DNA of 60,000 bases from Tubiluchus corallicola (Eukaryota > Priapulida > Priapulimorpha > Priapulimorphida > Tubiluchidae). Position 1 is the first letter of the stretch. Each line of letters opens with the position of its first letter. Position numbers and translations under genes: made by a program. Shown here one piece after another: positions 23,721 through 32,975 of the stretch. The notes below the pieces were generated by a model. That model made no database searches. It was not told where the DNA came from and saw only the letters and a list, made by a program, of their open reading frames with translations. The DNA lies in the NCBI GenBank assembly GCA_030141605.1, contig JAQGDQ010000338.1, positions 172,962-232,961 of the forward strand, given 5' to 3'.

Positions 23721-23995
23721 TTAATTTTTTTTAAAGTGGTGGAGAGATTCTATTTGTTTTATTGCACTGGGTAGTAAGTTCCATAAATGTATGGCTTGTT
23801 TTGATATAGAGTTATTTCCAAATTTATTGTTTACTGTAATTTGCTTTAAATTGTGTGTTCTATTGTTTAAAGTGGTATCAGGAATGAATGCTAAGGGATT
23901 GTTTATAAATGGAATGCTCAGTTTATTTATATATTTATAAAGAAATATCAGTGTTTTGTAATCTCGATAGGCTTCTAATATTGGTATTTTTGTGG
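23721..23995 (-). pseudogene. LINE reverse transcriptase C-terminus (CR1/jockey-like)
   Basis: The minus strand reads about 90 codons typical of the polymerase end of a CR1/jockey-type non-LTR retrotransposon: LIFLYKYINKLSIPF, then NNRTHNLKQI, KFGNNSISKQAIHLWNLLPS and AIKQIESLHHFKKN before a TAA at 23721. Known elements show the same order: a hydrophobic YK-ln-LP segment, N-R, a basic-aromatic stretch, LWN-LP--I and FKK. The catalytic core is absent, so the copy is 5' truncated and dead. Confidence 0.75.
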
Positions 23996-24120
23996 ACGTT
24001 CTTAAGCTTGTTGCAGAAGCAGCATGTTGTTCAGCAGTTTTGCTAGAGTAACCAAGAACAAAACGAGATTAGAAAATTAAATCATCCAATAATTAACACT
24101 TCTAGAGCTTGTCCAAAAGT

Positions 24121-24536
24121 TACAAAGTAGTTTTGACGCTAATCACGCTCAAAATCTTATGCGTCATTTAAAGGACAAGAAAAGGGGCACCTGAAGTAGG
24201 TTTCAGAAAAATCGCCTTAAAATTATATTACTTTACAGCATTTTTATGCGTATATCGTACTCGTGTTGAGAGAATTTTTGTTTGTTTTCATTTTAATTCT
24301 CCCGCAATACTGTTCCAACCACGCCATTACATGACGTCACTACTACGCCTCGTAAATCAGGGGAAGAAAAGGAAATGTTAAACTATGCCCCAAAAAACGT
24401 TCCCTGCAAATCTGTATTACTTAGCATCTCGCTTATCTGCTGGAAAGAGTTGTGTAAGTAGAAATAATTTAAAATGTTTGTGCCAATCGGTAAAATATCG
24501 CTGATTCACCCTCCAGGGTGCGCCACTCACTAGCCT
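24121..24536 (-). repeat. Dispersed repeat E, copy B
   Basis: Inverted relative to 10727-11166. It shares GAAGTAGGTTTCAGAAAAAT, the TGACGTCA site (24331 region) and the end CACCCTCCAGGGTG. The inner end extends to GACGCTAATCACGCTCAAAA, shared with the fragment at 22797-22920. Confidence 0.7.
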
Positions 24537-24694
24537 AAAACGTGATACTCTCAAACACGAGTGTTCCCTTCTTTGTTAAACGAATCATAGAAGGCGCATG
24601 CCGAAATTTTCTTGACAAGCAAGACCTAAGAGCTCGTGGGGAATTTCTGCTTGGCTTCTCGCGAGAGAAAACGTTATTTTTGTTGTTTGGAGAG

Positions 24695-25065
24695 TGTAGT
24701 GGAGATCGCTGGCGTCTATAAGAATTACATGGAATATTGTAGAATGTTCCGTTGGAATGATCGTCTTACCGTGTGGAATGTTCTGGAACAAAACTTCTGG
24801 AAGCTTCTTGGGCGCGCTACATAAGGCGAAGCAGGCCGCTGAGACGAGAACACACGGATTCACACGGACACCACTTACACATTCACTTGTATACTTGTAT
24901 GTTCAGATACACTTAAACGTTTTCCAGATTTTCAGATTTACTGTAATCATTTCGCATTCCTTCATACTTTTGTGTTGTAGAATTCTCGCTTAATAAACTA
25001 GTTTAATTTGATGACGTGTTTTCTGGTTTTCTCTACGAGCCTTCCGAGAGAAACAAAACACAACA
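24695..25065 (+). mobile_element. Solo LTR with 5-bp target-site duplication
   Basis: 371 bp starting TGTAGTGGAG and ending AAACACAACA, so it has the TG...CA ends of an LTR, flanked on both sides by GAGAG (24690-24694 and 25066-25070). Inside are a TATA-like TCTATAAG near 24715 and a polyadenylation signal AATAAA near 24992, in the order expected for promoter and terminator of an LTR retrotransposon. No gag/pol lies beside it, so it is a solo LTR left by recombination. The short overlapping ORFs on both strands are not credited. Confidence 0.7.
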
Positions 25066-25070
25066 GAGAG

Positions 25071-25789
25071 ATTAGTTTTGACGTGGAAAGTTATAATAGC
25101 AAAGGTTAACATCCAGTGTGTAGTCATTGGTTACATCTGAATTGTCATCTTCTGTTTCTTTTGTATGCTGTTTTGATTCTACAATTGTTCTCGATATCGC
25201 AACTAGTTTTACAAAAAATTGACGTTAAAATGAACTTTTGTCAGCAAGTAGCTTTGCGCTTTATACTGTCATGGAGTGAATCTAAATGGGAGTCAGAACA
25301 CAACACAAAACGCAATGCACTAGTACACCACAAACTCTTTCTGCAAAGAACGCCATATTCAAAAAGGATCAAATTTACGAAGCCAATTGCACGACAATGG
25401 CACCGCCAAATTGATATTTCGAGTGTCTTTAACGGTGACGTAACAATGCCATTAGTCCATTACGTGTAAAAACGTCTCAAAACACGTGACTAAATGATTG
25501 TGTTCAATTGGTTTGATCTAGTATTCTAGTTTTATGTGTGTACTTGCAAACTAAAGCCACCCATAAGTCAGCATAGTTAAAACTATGTTATTATGCTTCA
25601 AATAAAAATGCACTAAAAATTTAATCAAATGTCAAAAGCAAATGCTAAATATATTTCACTCTGATATTCTAGCAACAAATTGTCAAGAAAAGGTTAAAAA
25701 AATACTAAAAATTCAATTTTATAACTCCTTACCCACTTTTCTGGCTAGAAACTAGTACTGCAATTGTAAAAAAACTCGTATTTTTCAAA
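25071..25789. other. Mostly non-coding; one weak ORF
   Basis: A 117-codon plus ORF at 25116-25469 has a hydrophobic start and a basic middle but no recognised domain. I do not call it a gene. Confidence 0.35.
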
Positions 25790-26078
25790 CTCGGATAGTA
25801 GCTAATGGAAGCAGTCGTTTTGCTTCGGGTTTTTTCTGTTACCAAGCCCAGATATTCGTCAGGAAGAGCCATCTACTGGATTTAAAAATAACATCAATGT
25901 GTTCTTGCAAAGTCTGTAGTAACCAACATTTGTGTTGTTGCTAAGTGTTTTGTAGAACCAAGAAAAAAACAATGGCTAACTGTAACAGGAATTTTCTCAA
26001 GATTATCTTTTTCAGTGTGCAGCCTACACCTCAACTTCAACGTGGATTATCTCAGCTTAGAAATAACATAGAGCAACG
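25790..26078 (+). repeat. Dispersed repeat F, copy 1
   Basis: Direct repeat of 36655-36905. Shared words include GTGTTCTTGCAAAGTC, TTGCTAAGTGTTTT, TTTTCTCAAGATTAT and CACCTCAACTTCAAC. No coding capacity recognised; class unknown. Confidence 0.7.
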
Positions 26079-26569
26079 AGCTTGGTATCAAAGTGATCCT
26101 CATGAAATGGAGATCTAGGATAAGTGAATAACTAGAAAAACTTAATTGCAGACTTATGGATGATTTTGATGTGCAAGCACACGTTAATAGATTCATTTTT
26201 TGTGATTTCACTTTTACTAACCCTTGGACCATAATAGAAATAGCGTGTACGTATCACGTGTTTCATGTATCCAAGGAAAAAATGAATTTCTGTTTTATTC
26301 TGTTCTATATTGTAAATCGTTGCACTGTGACCGCATGTCGAGTAGTAGTAGCGTTAGTGTTTGTGAGATTCGATAGAAATGAAAAGTATTGAACAACAAA
26401 CACGACCGGAAAGTTCGAAATCAAGAAAAAGCTGTCTTAGGTTGTCTTGGTTGATAATAATGGGAAGGTTTTTTTAAGACCTCCAATATTCACAAGTACT
26501 TTACATACTCAAAAAAGAAACACATTCACAGGTTGCTTTTATATGTACAGTTATTTCACTTATTGTGCT
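26079..26569. other. 3' flank of the acidic-protein gene
   Basis: Lies downstream (minus strand) of the stop at 26570. A minus-strand AATAAA (plus TTTATT at 26294-26299) is a possible polyadenylation signal about 275 nt after the stop. No other feature seen. Confidence 0.35.
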
Positions 26570-29500
26570 TTAATTTTCCTTGGTTAGGTTCTGATCTGGT
26601 TGTGACACGCCTTCTCCTTTCGATTCGAGTTTAGTTTCTACAACTTCTGCTAACACGAGCTCTTCATCTTCTGCTGCAGGTGAAACCTGCTTGTCTTCAA
26701 CGTCATTTTCTAAAACTGCTTCTGTTTGTGACACGCCTTCTCCTTTCGATTCGAGTTTAGTTTCTTCAACTTCTGCTAACACGGGCTCTTCATCTTCTGC
26801 TGCAGGTGAAACCTGTTTGTCTTCAACGTCATTTTCTAAAACTGCTTCTGTTTGTGACACGCCTTCTCCTTTCGATTCGAGTTTGGTTTCTTCAACTTCT
26901 GCTAACACGGGCTCTTCATCTTCTGCTGCAGGTGAAACCTGCTTGTCTTCAACGTCATTTGCTAAAACTGCTTCTGTTTGTGACACGCCTTCTCCTCTCG
27001 ATTCGAGTTTAGTTTCTACAACTTCTGCTAACACGGGCTCTTCATCTTCTGCTGCAAGTGAAACTTGCTTGTCTTCAACGTCATTTTCTAAGACTGCTTC
27101 TGTTTGTGACACGCCTTCTCCTTTCGATTCGAGTTTAGTTTCTTCAACTTCTGCTAACACGAGCTCTTCATCTTCTGCTGCAGGTGAAACCTGCTTGTCT
27201 TCAACGTCATTTGCTAAAACTGCTTCTGTTTGTGACACGCCTTCTCCTTTCGATTCGAGTTTAGTTTCTTCAACTTCTGCTAACACGGGCTCTTCATCTT
27301 CTGCTGCAGGTGAAACCTGCTTGTCTTCAACGTCATTTTCTAAGACTGCTTCTGTTTGTGACACGCCTTCTCCTTTCGATTCGAGTTTAGTTTGTTCAAC
27401 TTCTGCTAACACGGGCTCTTCATCTTCTGCTGCAGGTGAAAGCTGCTGGTCTTCAACGTCATTTGCTAAAACTGCTTCTGGTTTTTCTTCCGTATTTTGT
27501 AACTCTTCATCCATCACTGTGTCAGATTTAACGCTGTCAGCTTCAAGGTTCTCTTTGCTACGAGGTGTTTCTTTTTCTCGATAAACGTCTTGACTATTTA
27601 TTTTTTTATCTGCCGGCATATCCGTCTCTTTAGTGTATCCACTGTCAATGTCTTCAGCAATGTTTGATTCATCTGCTTCTTTCTTTGCATCACTATCAAG
27701 CTGCGTATCTAGTAATTTTTCGGTATTTGCCTCCACTTCGGTTTTGGTAGATTCTTCTGATTGTTCACTGCTTTGCTGCTCACGATATTCTGCTTTCAAT
27801 GTTGATTCATGCCTCGCTGTCTCTTGTTCAGTGTCACTAAGTCGATCATCTAGAACTGCATTTCCTGCTTCTGCATCATTTGTATTATCCGATAATCCAG
27901 TTTTAGAGTCAGCATTATTGTCTACTGTGTTCATATCATCTTTATCTTGTATCACTGTAGTATTCAAATTTTCTGCCTCATTCGCAAGTGAATCCATGCC
28001 TTCTCCAGTTTTTGTTTCACCTCCCCTATCGTCTTTTGCATATTCACCTTCTGACATTTCCTCCTGTGGTGTTTCATTCATATCAAATCTAGCATCAGTG
28101 GATTCAATTTTTGCTTCTTCTTTGTAAAACATTTGTCCAATTTGTTGACTTTGTGCAGCAGATCTTTCAATTTCACTTTCTACAGGCGTTGCTTCCACAT
28201 AATCTGCAGTTTCAGCTTTAACTTCTGTCGCAAATATGTCTTCTTTAACCTTATTTTCATCTTCCTCAAAATTTTCAACGAACATATCTGGTACTTCTAA
28301 GACCTCTTCACCTTTTGGTTCACGTACTTCATTGCTTCCATTTTCTTTGGTTTCTATGTAAACATCGTCTTGTGCTGCATCTTCTGCTTCCGCTGTTGAA
28401 AGTTCTTCTTTGTTTTCTGCAAGTATAGCTGTCGTATCAACGTTTTCTTCATTCTCCATTTCTATTGCAGTATTTTCTACATCATCAGCTTTTTCTTCTT
28501 CTTCAAGGTGAAGTCTTTCAGGAGCATCTTCTTCTTTTGTTGTAACTTCTGTCTCAAGTGCAGCATGTTCTGCACTTTCAGTTTTTGAGCGCACAGCTTC
28601 ATCAGCTTCTACTTTGTCATCTGTAAGTTGAACTGTTTCTTTTTCAATTTCAAGAACATCCTCTTCTTTTCTTGTCATATCCACTTCAGTTGCTGTGTGC
28701 TCTGCACTCTCAGTTTTTTGACGAACTCTTCTGCTTTCATCAGTTTCTTCTTCAACAGGGTATGCTTCCTGATCATCTATTGCAATAGTGGCTTCCTCTC
28801 TTGTTCCCACCTCCATTTCAAGTGTTCTATGTTCTCCACTTTCAGTTACATCGTTTTTATCAGGAACATCCTCTTCATTAGTTGTTATTTCTCTCTCGGT
28901 TGTTGTATCCTCTACACTTTCAGCTTTTGGAGAGGTAGTTTTATCTTCTCCAGTTTCGCCTTCTATTGGTTCAGCTACCACATCATCATTTTCAGGGATG
29001 GTTTCTTTTCCTGTTGTTACCTCTGCCTCAAGTGCATTTGCCTCATATTCAGTTTTGTGCACAGCTTGATCCTTGTCAGTTTTGTCGTCTGGACGTTGGC
29101 CTGTTATGTCTATACTCTCAGAAATGCCTTCGTCTTCTTTTGTTTTTACCATCATCTCATTTGTAATATCTTGATCACTTTTAGATTTTGAATAAACTGC
29201 TTTGCCTTCATCAGTTTTGGTTTCTGTTGGTTGAACTGTCACATTATCTCTTTCAAAGGCATCTTTCTCTCTTGTTGCAAACTCTACCTCATGTGTCCCA
29301 TGTTCCACACTTTCAGTTTTTGAATGATCAGTTTCACTCTCGCTAATTTTATTCTCTGTAAGTTCACTCTTATCCTCAGTTACATCCTCTTCTTTTGTGA
29401 ACTCTGTTTTGGTTGTAGCATCTTTGGCGCTTAAAGTAATAAGTTTGCCTTTGTCAATTTCGTCTTCTAAAAGTTGAATTGTAGCAACATCATCTTTGGG

Positions 29501-29677
29501 GATTTCTTTTTCTTTTGCCATTACCATCTCATATCCTGCCTCTTCTGCACGTATCTCCATCTCAGTTGATATACTTAAAGTTCTTGAATGAGTAATTTCA
29601 CCCTCACTAATTTGAGTAGTTACATCTTCTGAAATTTGAGTAATTGCATCTTCAGCTTCAGTTGCAACATTCTCCAT
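26570..29677 (-). CDS. Very acidic tandem-repeat protein (Glu-rich, probably disordered)
   Basis: 1035 codons from the first ATG (29677) to the stop, without interruption. The protein is rich in Glu, Asp, Thr, Ser, Ala and Val, with almost no Cys or Trp, no signal peptide and no membrane segment; it is probably intrinsically disordered. Three zones: (1) the N-terminus starts in the second copy of a 37-39-residue tandem duplication (units hold DAITQISEDVTTQISEGEIT); (2) residues ~50-400 are degenerate repeats of 40-60 residues around TESxEHxxxExExTTKEED; (3) the last ~300 residues are seven 42-residue units around EDKQVSPAAEDEEPVLAEVE. The ATG may be internal: the same frame is stop-free up to 30466, through a Glu run and a Gln-Glu array, with no earlier ATG. 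The true 5' end may therefore lie in an upstream exon. The length and sustained frame argue for a real gene. I do not recognise the family; neurofilament-like or matrix acidic proteins are only compositional analogies. Confidence 0.65.
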   Translation of the reverse strand: MENVATEAEDAITQISEDVTTQISEGEITHSRTLSISTEMEIRAEEAGYEMVMAKEKEIPKDDVATIQLLEDEIDKGKLITLSAKDATTKTEFTKEEDVTEDKSELTENKISESETDHSKTESVEHGTHEVEFATREKDAFERDNVTVQPTETKTDEGKAVYSKSKSDQDITNEMMVKTKEDEGISESIDITGQRPDDKTDKDQAVHKTEYEANALEAEVTTGKETIPENDDVVAEPIEGETGEDKTTSPKAESVEDTTTEREITTNEEDVPDKNDVTESGEHRTLEMEVGTREEATIAIDDQEAYPVEEETDESRRVRQKTESAEHTATEVDMTRKEEDVLEIEKETVQLTDDKVEADEAVRSKTESAEHAALETEVTTKEEDAPERLHLEEEEKADDVENTAIEMENEENVDTTAILAENKEELSTAEAEDAAQDDVYIETKENGSNEVREPKGEEVLEVPDMFVENFEEDENKVKEDIFATEVKAETADYVEATPVESEIERSAAQSQQIGQMFYKEEAKIESTDARFDMNETPQEEMSEGEYAKDDRGGETKTGEGMDSLANEAENLNTTVIQDKDDMNTVDNNADSKTGLSDNTNDAEAGNAVLDDRLSDTEQETARHESTLKAEYREQQSSEQSEESTKTEVEANTEKLLDTQLDSDAKKEADESNIAEDIDSGYTKETDMPADKKINSQDVYREKETPRSKENLEADSVKSDTVMDEELQNTEEKPEAVLANDVEDQQLSPAAEDEEPVLAEVEQTKLESKGEGVSQTEAVLENDVEDKQVSPAAEDEEPVLAEVEETKLESKGEGVSQTEAVLANDVEDKQVSPAAEDEELVLAEVEETKLESKGEGVSQTEAVLENDVEDKQVSLAAEDEEPVLAEVVETKLESRGEGVSQTEAVLANDVEDKQVSPAAEDEEPVLAEVEETKLESKGEGVSQTEAVLENDVEDKQVSPAAEDEEPVLAEVEETKLESKGEGVSQTEAVLENDVEDKQVSPAAEDEELVLAEVVETKLESKGEGVSQPDQNLTKEN
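26597..27478 (-). repeat. Seven 126-bp (42-codon) coding repeats
   Basis: TGTGACACGCCTTCTCCTTT recurs every 126 bp on the plus strand. In the encoded units, the residue after EAVL alternates Ala, Glu, Ala, Glu, Ala, Glu, Glu, which suggests growth by two-unit (252-bp) blocks. The period is a multiple of three, so the frame is kept; the antisense frame (26691-27584) is an open shadow. Confidence 0.95.
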
Positions 29678-29788
29678 CTCAGTTGATATACTTAAAGTTC
29701 TTGAATGAGTAATTTCACCCTCACTAATTTGAGTAGTTACATCTTCTGAAATTTGAGTAATTGCATCTTCAGTTGCAACATTCTCTTC
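29555..29788 (-). repeat. 117-bp coding tandem duplication
   Basis: CTCAGTTGATATACTTAAAG occurs at 29561 and 29678, 117 bp apart; the copies are nearly identical. One copy has an extra Ala-Glu dipeptide (GCTTCA on plus near 29653). It forms the 5' part of the acidic ORF and of its stop-free upstream extension. Confidence 0.9.
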
Positions 29789-29789
29789 T

Positions 29790-30530
29790 GCATCTTCTTC
29801 TTCTTCTTCTTCTTCTTCTTCTTCTTCTTCTTCTTCTTCTTCTTCTTCTTCTTCTTCTTCTTCTTCTTCTTCTTCTTCTTCTTCTTCTTCTTCTTCTTCT
29901 TCTTCTTCTTCTTCTTCTTCTTCTTCTTCTTCTTCTTCTTCTTCTTCTTCTTCTTCTTCTTCTTCTTCTTCTTCTTCTTCTTCTTCTTCTTCTTCTTGTT
30001 CTTCTTCTTCTTCTTCTTCTTCTTCTTCTTCTTGTTCTTGTTCTTGTTCTTGTTCTTGTTCTTGTTCTTGTTCTTGTTCTTGTTCTTGTTCTTGTTCTTG
30101 TTCTTGTTCTTGTTCTTGTTCTTGTTCTTGTTCTTGTTCTTGTTCTTGTTCTTGTTCTTGTTCTTGTTCTTGTTCTTGTTCTTGTTCTTGTTCTTGTTCT
30201 TGTTCTTGTTCTTGTTCTTGTTCTTGTTCTTGTTCTTGTTCTTGTTCTTGTTCTTGTTCTTGTTCTTGTTCTTGTTCTTGTTCTTGTTCTTGTTCTTGTT
30301 CTTGTTCTTGTTCTTGTTCTTGTTCTTGTTCTTGTTCTTGTTCTTGTTCTTGTTCTTGTTCTTGTTCTTGTTCTTGTTCTTGTTCTTGTTCTTGTTCTTG
30401 TTCTTCTTCTTCTTCTTCTTCTTCTTCTTCTTCTTCTTCTTCTTCTTCTTCTTCTTCTTCTTCTTCTCATTCTCATTCTCATTCTCATTCTCATTCTCAT
30501 TCTCATTCTTATTCTTATTCTTATTTCCTA
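29790..30530. repeat. (CTT)n-(GTTCTT)n-(CTT)n-(CATTCT)n array, ~740 bp
   Basis: About 205 bp of CTT with one GTT, then about 370 bp of nearly perfect GTTCTT (over 60 units), about 60 bp of CTT, then CATTCT and TATTCT units. On the minus strand the frame of the acidic gene reads this as Glu runs and Gln-Glu repeats until a TGA at 30467-30469. The other frames read Lys/Asn and Arg/Thr (minus) or Leu/Phe/Val (plus). Only the Glu/Gln frame has a case for being coding. Confidence 0.95.
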
Positions 30531-31626
30531 CGTTTCCATTTGCGTTACTTTTACCCCATGCCATTTTTACCTGTACTATTTTGACTGTGCCGTTTTTACC
30601 TGTGCCATTTTAACCTACATTCAGTTAAACAGACTAGCGAAAAATAAACTTTAAGAAAATCTCGGATTTCAAAACAATTTAAAACAATAACGTTCGTTAC
30701 CTGTTTATTTTCGACAGTTAAGTTTCCAAAATCCAAAAACACTTCGTCAACATTCAACAACTTGTCAACTTTCAAGCTGTCAACATTCAGTAACAAGACT
30801 GCTTTCCACCTGTCAACAATTTCTGAGTTCTGACACAGCTCTATGCAGCACTAACACTACCGCTACGATTAAACCAGGAACTTATCTACAGTTGTTATTG
30901 CAGTGAAGTTTACTTTAGCACTTTGTTATCAATTTACTGAGATACGATCATTTTAAATTCAAATGTACATTAAAGAAAATAAAGGCTAGTATCTCTGTGA
31001 ATTTCTGATGCTTTCTGTTAAACTGCCTTTTGGTTTACTCACACAAACTGGCCGTATTTGAAATACTAACTGTTATAGCCACTTGGTCGACAAATTAACA
31101 AGATTATTGATTATTGATTGCCCTTGGTCACTTTTATAAAGGTGTGTTCAGATGCCCTCTTTCACGATTTTTTTACACCAAAAAGAAATGAGTCATTATT
31201 CTAACCATCAAAACAAGAGCAAAAAGAATTCTTTGTACCCTAGGTAGATATTTTCCCATTGCTTTTGCTTGCATAATAGCTAAGTTGCAACCCATCTATT
31301 TCTTAGATACCTATCCCATCCACCCCGTTATTTTTGAAAATGGTTTCGTCCATGTTTGGTAAATTTATGCATTGGACAAGGCGAGTACCAAAGTTCATGT
31401 AGACTCACTGTTATACCTACCAATGTTGATGATTACAACAGTGCATATACTACTGAGGGAGCTAACAGAGCTTTATATTTATGACTTGCGTAGAAGAGGT
31501 TTGAGTACCCGAATTTTGTGATAATTTTGTTGACGATAACATGAGCGTAGGGAATCAGGTTTCACAAGGAGGGCAGAAGGAATTTGCCCTAAAAATTTTC
31601 TAACTTGGTCTAGCCTATATCATTTC
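30531..31626. other. Non-coding; short 14-bp repeat at the left edge
   Basis: 30545-30612 holds about five degenerate copies of a GCCATTTTTACCTG-like unit, which also supplies the ATG at 30564 that opens a Lys/Asn frame. The rest shows no supportable feature. Confidence 0.4.
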
Positions 31627-31747
31627 CAAATGCGGCCATATCACGTTGAAAACACCGGTTCTAGTCTGATCACCGAAGTTCAGCAATCTAGAGCCTGGTT
31701 AGTACTTGGATGGGTGACCGCTTAGGAATACCAGGTGCTGTAGGCTT
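31627..31747 (+). rRNA. 5S rRNA-like SINE head (diverged)
   Basis: Contains animal 5S landmarks: GTTGAAAACACCGGTTCT, TGATCACCGAAGTTCAGCAA and the C-box region GGTTAGTACTTGGATGGGTG, ending CCAGGTGCTGTAGGCTT. Its differences from a usual 5S (AAGTTCAGCAATCTAGAG for AAGTTAAGCAACGTxGGG) and the attached body make it a pseudo-5S carrying an internal pol III promoter. Confidence 0.75.
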
Positions 31748-32170
31748 GCGGGATGCCCACACTGTATCTCGACACTAGGCGGAGGAGCTGCACAAGCAGC
31801 CAACGGCCAGAGGGCGGAGGAGGTCAAGTGACCCAACGGTCATGTGTAGAGGAGTGAATCTTCCAAATCAGGAGTGGAGCCCCGAAGGCGGACCAGTGCA
31901 GCATGCTCACTGACTCCGGCAGCTCCTGCAGCCAACCTGGTGCCGAACGTATCGCTCCGCTTTCCTTTGGACTACACCAGGGAGGAAGAGAGGGGGTTCC
32001 TGTTGTCTGGACAACTCAGGATCTCCATACAGCTTGCCCAGGCGTGCGCCCTGGAGACGTTCAAGGATCGGACTGCTCAGCCACAGTTGACGCTGCAGCT
32101 CCATCAATGTGATCAATAACTGACTCTTTTGGCGCACACTCCATTGTCTTCCGAGACAGAAGGATGCCAA
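31627..32170 (+). mobile_element. 5S rRNA-derived SINE, copy 1
   Basis: 544 bp. The first ~121 bp is a 5S rRNA-like head (31627-31747); the ~420-bp body matches the opposite-strand copy at 53621-54104 until both end at AGACAGAAGGATGCCAA. A TA-rich stretch follows here. The shared end of two copies in different surroundings shows a mobile unit, not a 5S gene cluster. It has 56 bp (31945-32000) missing from copy 2, flanked by CC on both sides. The short ORFs inside (31874-32188) are by-products. SINEs with 5S heads (SINE3 class) are known in animals; whether this body is a known family cannot be told by eye. Confidence 0.8.
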
Positions 32171-32466
32171 GAACATATATATATACAAGAGAAAGATGGA
32201 AACGTTTTCAGCAAAATTTAAGTCGAGGATAATGACTGATGTTTAATGAAGTTACAATTTTTTAAATCGGAATTCCTATTCCAACGTGATACGACAATAT
32301 TGTTAAGTACTGCAGTGAACGCAAACATGCGTAAATTTAATGTTAAGAGAAGACCTGATGATTTTTTTATGTTCTACCCCAAGTCCAATAGAAAGTATAC
32401 ATCTTCACACAACTAATACTGCAAAAGCGTTTCTGATAATTAAATAATAGATTAATAATAGATTAC

Positions 32467-32700
32467 TAACATAATTTTCAACAGCAAAAATATTCCACGA
32501 GTGTGTTGCACGTGTTTGCGAAAGCAAAAATTGAAGTACAGTGCCACTGTAAGATATTCAGTGTGTTGTAATAAAATTAAGCTAGTGCTCGTCTAACTAG
32601 CGAAAGGCGAAATGCGTGTAACAGCAAAGAACTAGCGGCGCGAACATGAAATTGTGTTTGTGTGGTAATAATTCTTTCACGTAAGTCACTTTGGAAAAAA
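32467..32700 (-). repeat. Dispersed repeat D, copy 2
   Basis: Reverse complement of much of 4999-5392, for example CATAATTTTCAACAG, CACTGTAAGATATTCAGTGT and AGCAAAGAACTAG. It lacks about 150 bp present in copy 1. Confidence 0.6.
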
Positions 32701-32975
32701 CATCATGTTTCCTTTCAACATTTTAGTTTAAACATAATTTATTTAGGATTGGATCAGACAGTTTGTACAACATGATTTAGGATCCTCACCACAACAGACT
32801 TTATACATTATTTACAAGAACATTTACAGTAAGAATAGACTATACTTAGTTTTTAGTATACTTTAGTATACTAAAGTTTTACTACAGTGATACATTAGAC
32901 ATTAGTAGAAAATGACGGTTAGTAAATATTAATGTACGATTATTTAAGACTGATGCATTTTATATCAGATAGAAA

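Noticed and set aside
26691-27584. 297-codon plus ORF rich in Ser/Thr
   Set aside because: Antisense shadow of the 126-bp coding repeats of the acidic protein.
28628-29191. 187-codon Phe/Cys/Ser-rich plus ORF
   Set aside because: Antisense shadow of Glu/Lys-rich coding sequence.
29737-30654. Lys/Asn, Arg/Thr, Leu/Phe and Leu/Val ORFs over the CTT/GTTCTT array
   Set aside because: Frame shadows of a microsatellite; only the Glu/Gln frame joins a non-repetitive coding sequence.
31874-32188. ORFs of 69-93 codons within the SINE
   Set aside because: They are not kept open in copy 2 in equivalent form and lie in a pol III-type retroposon.
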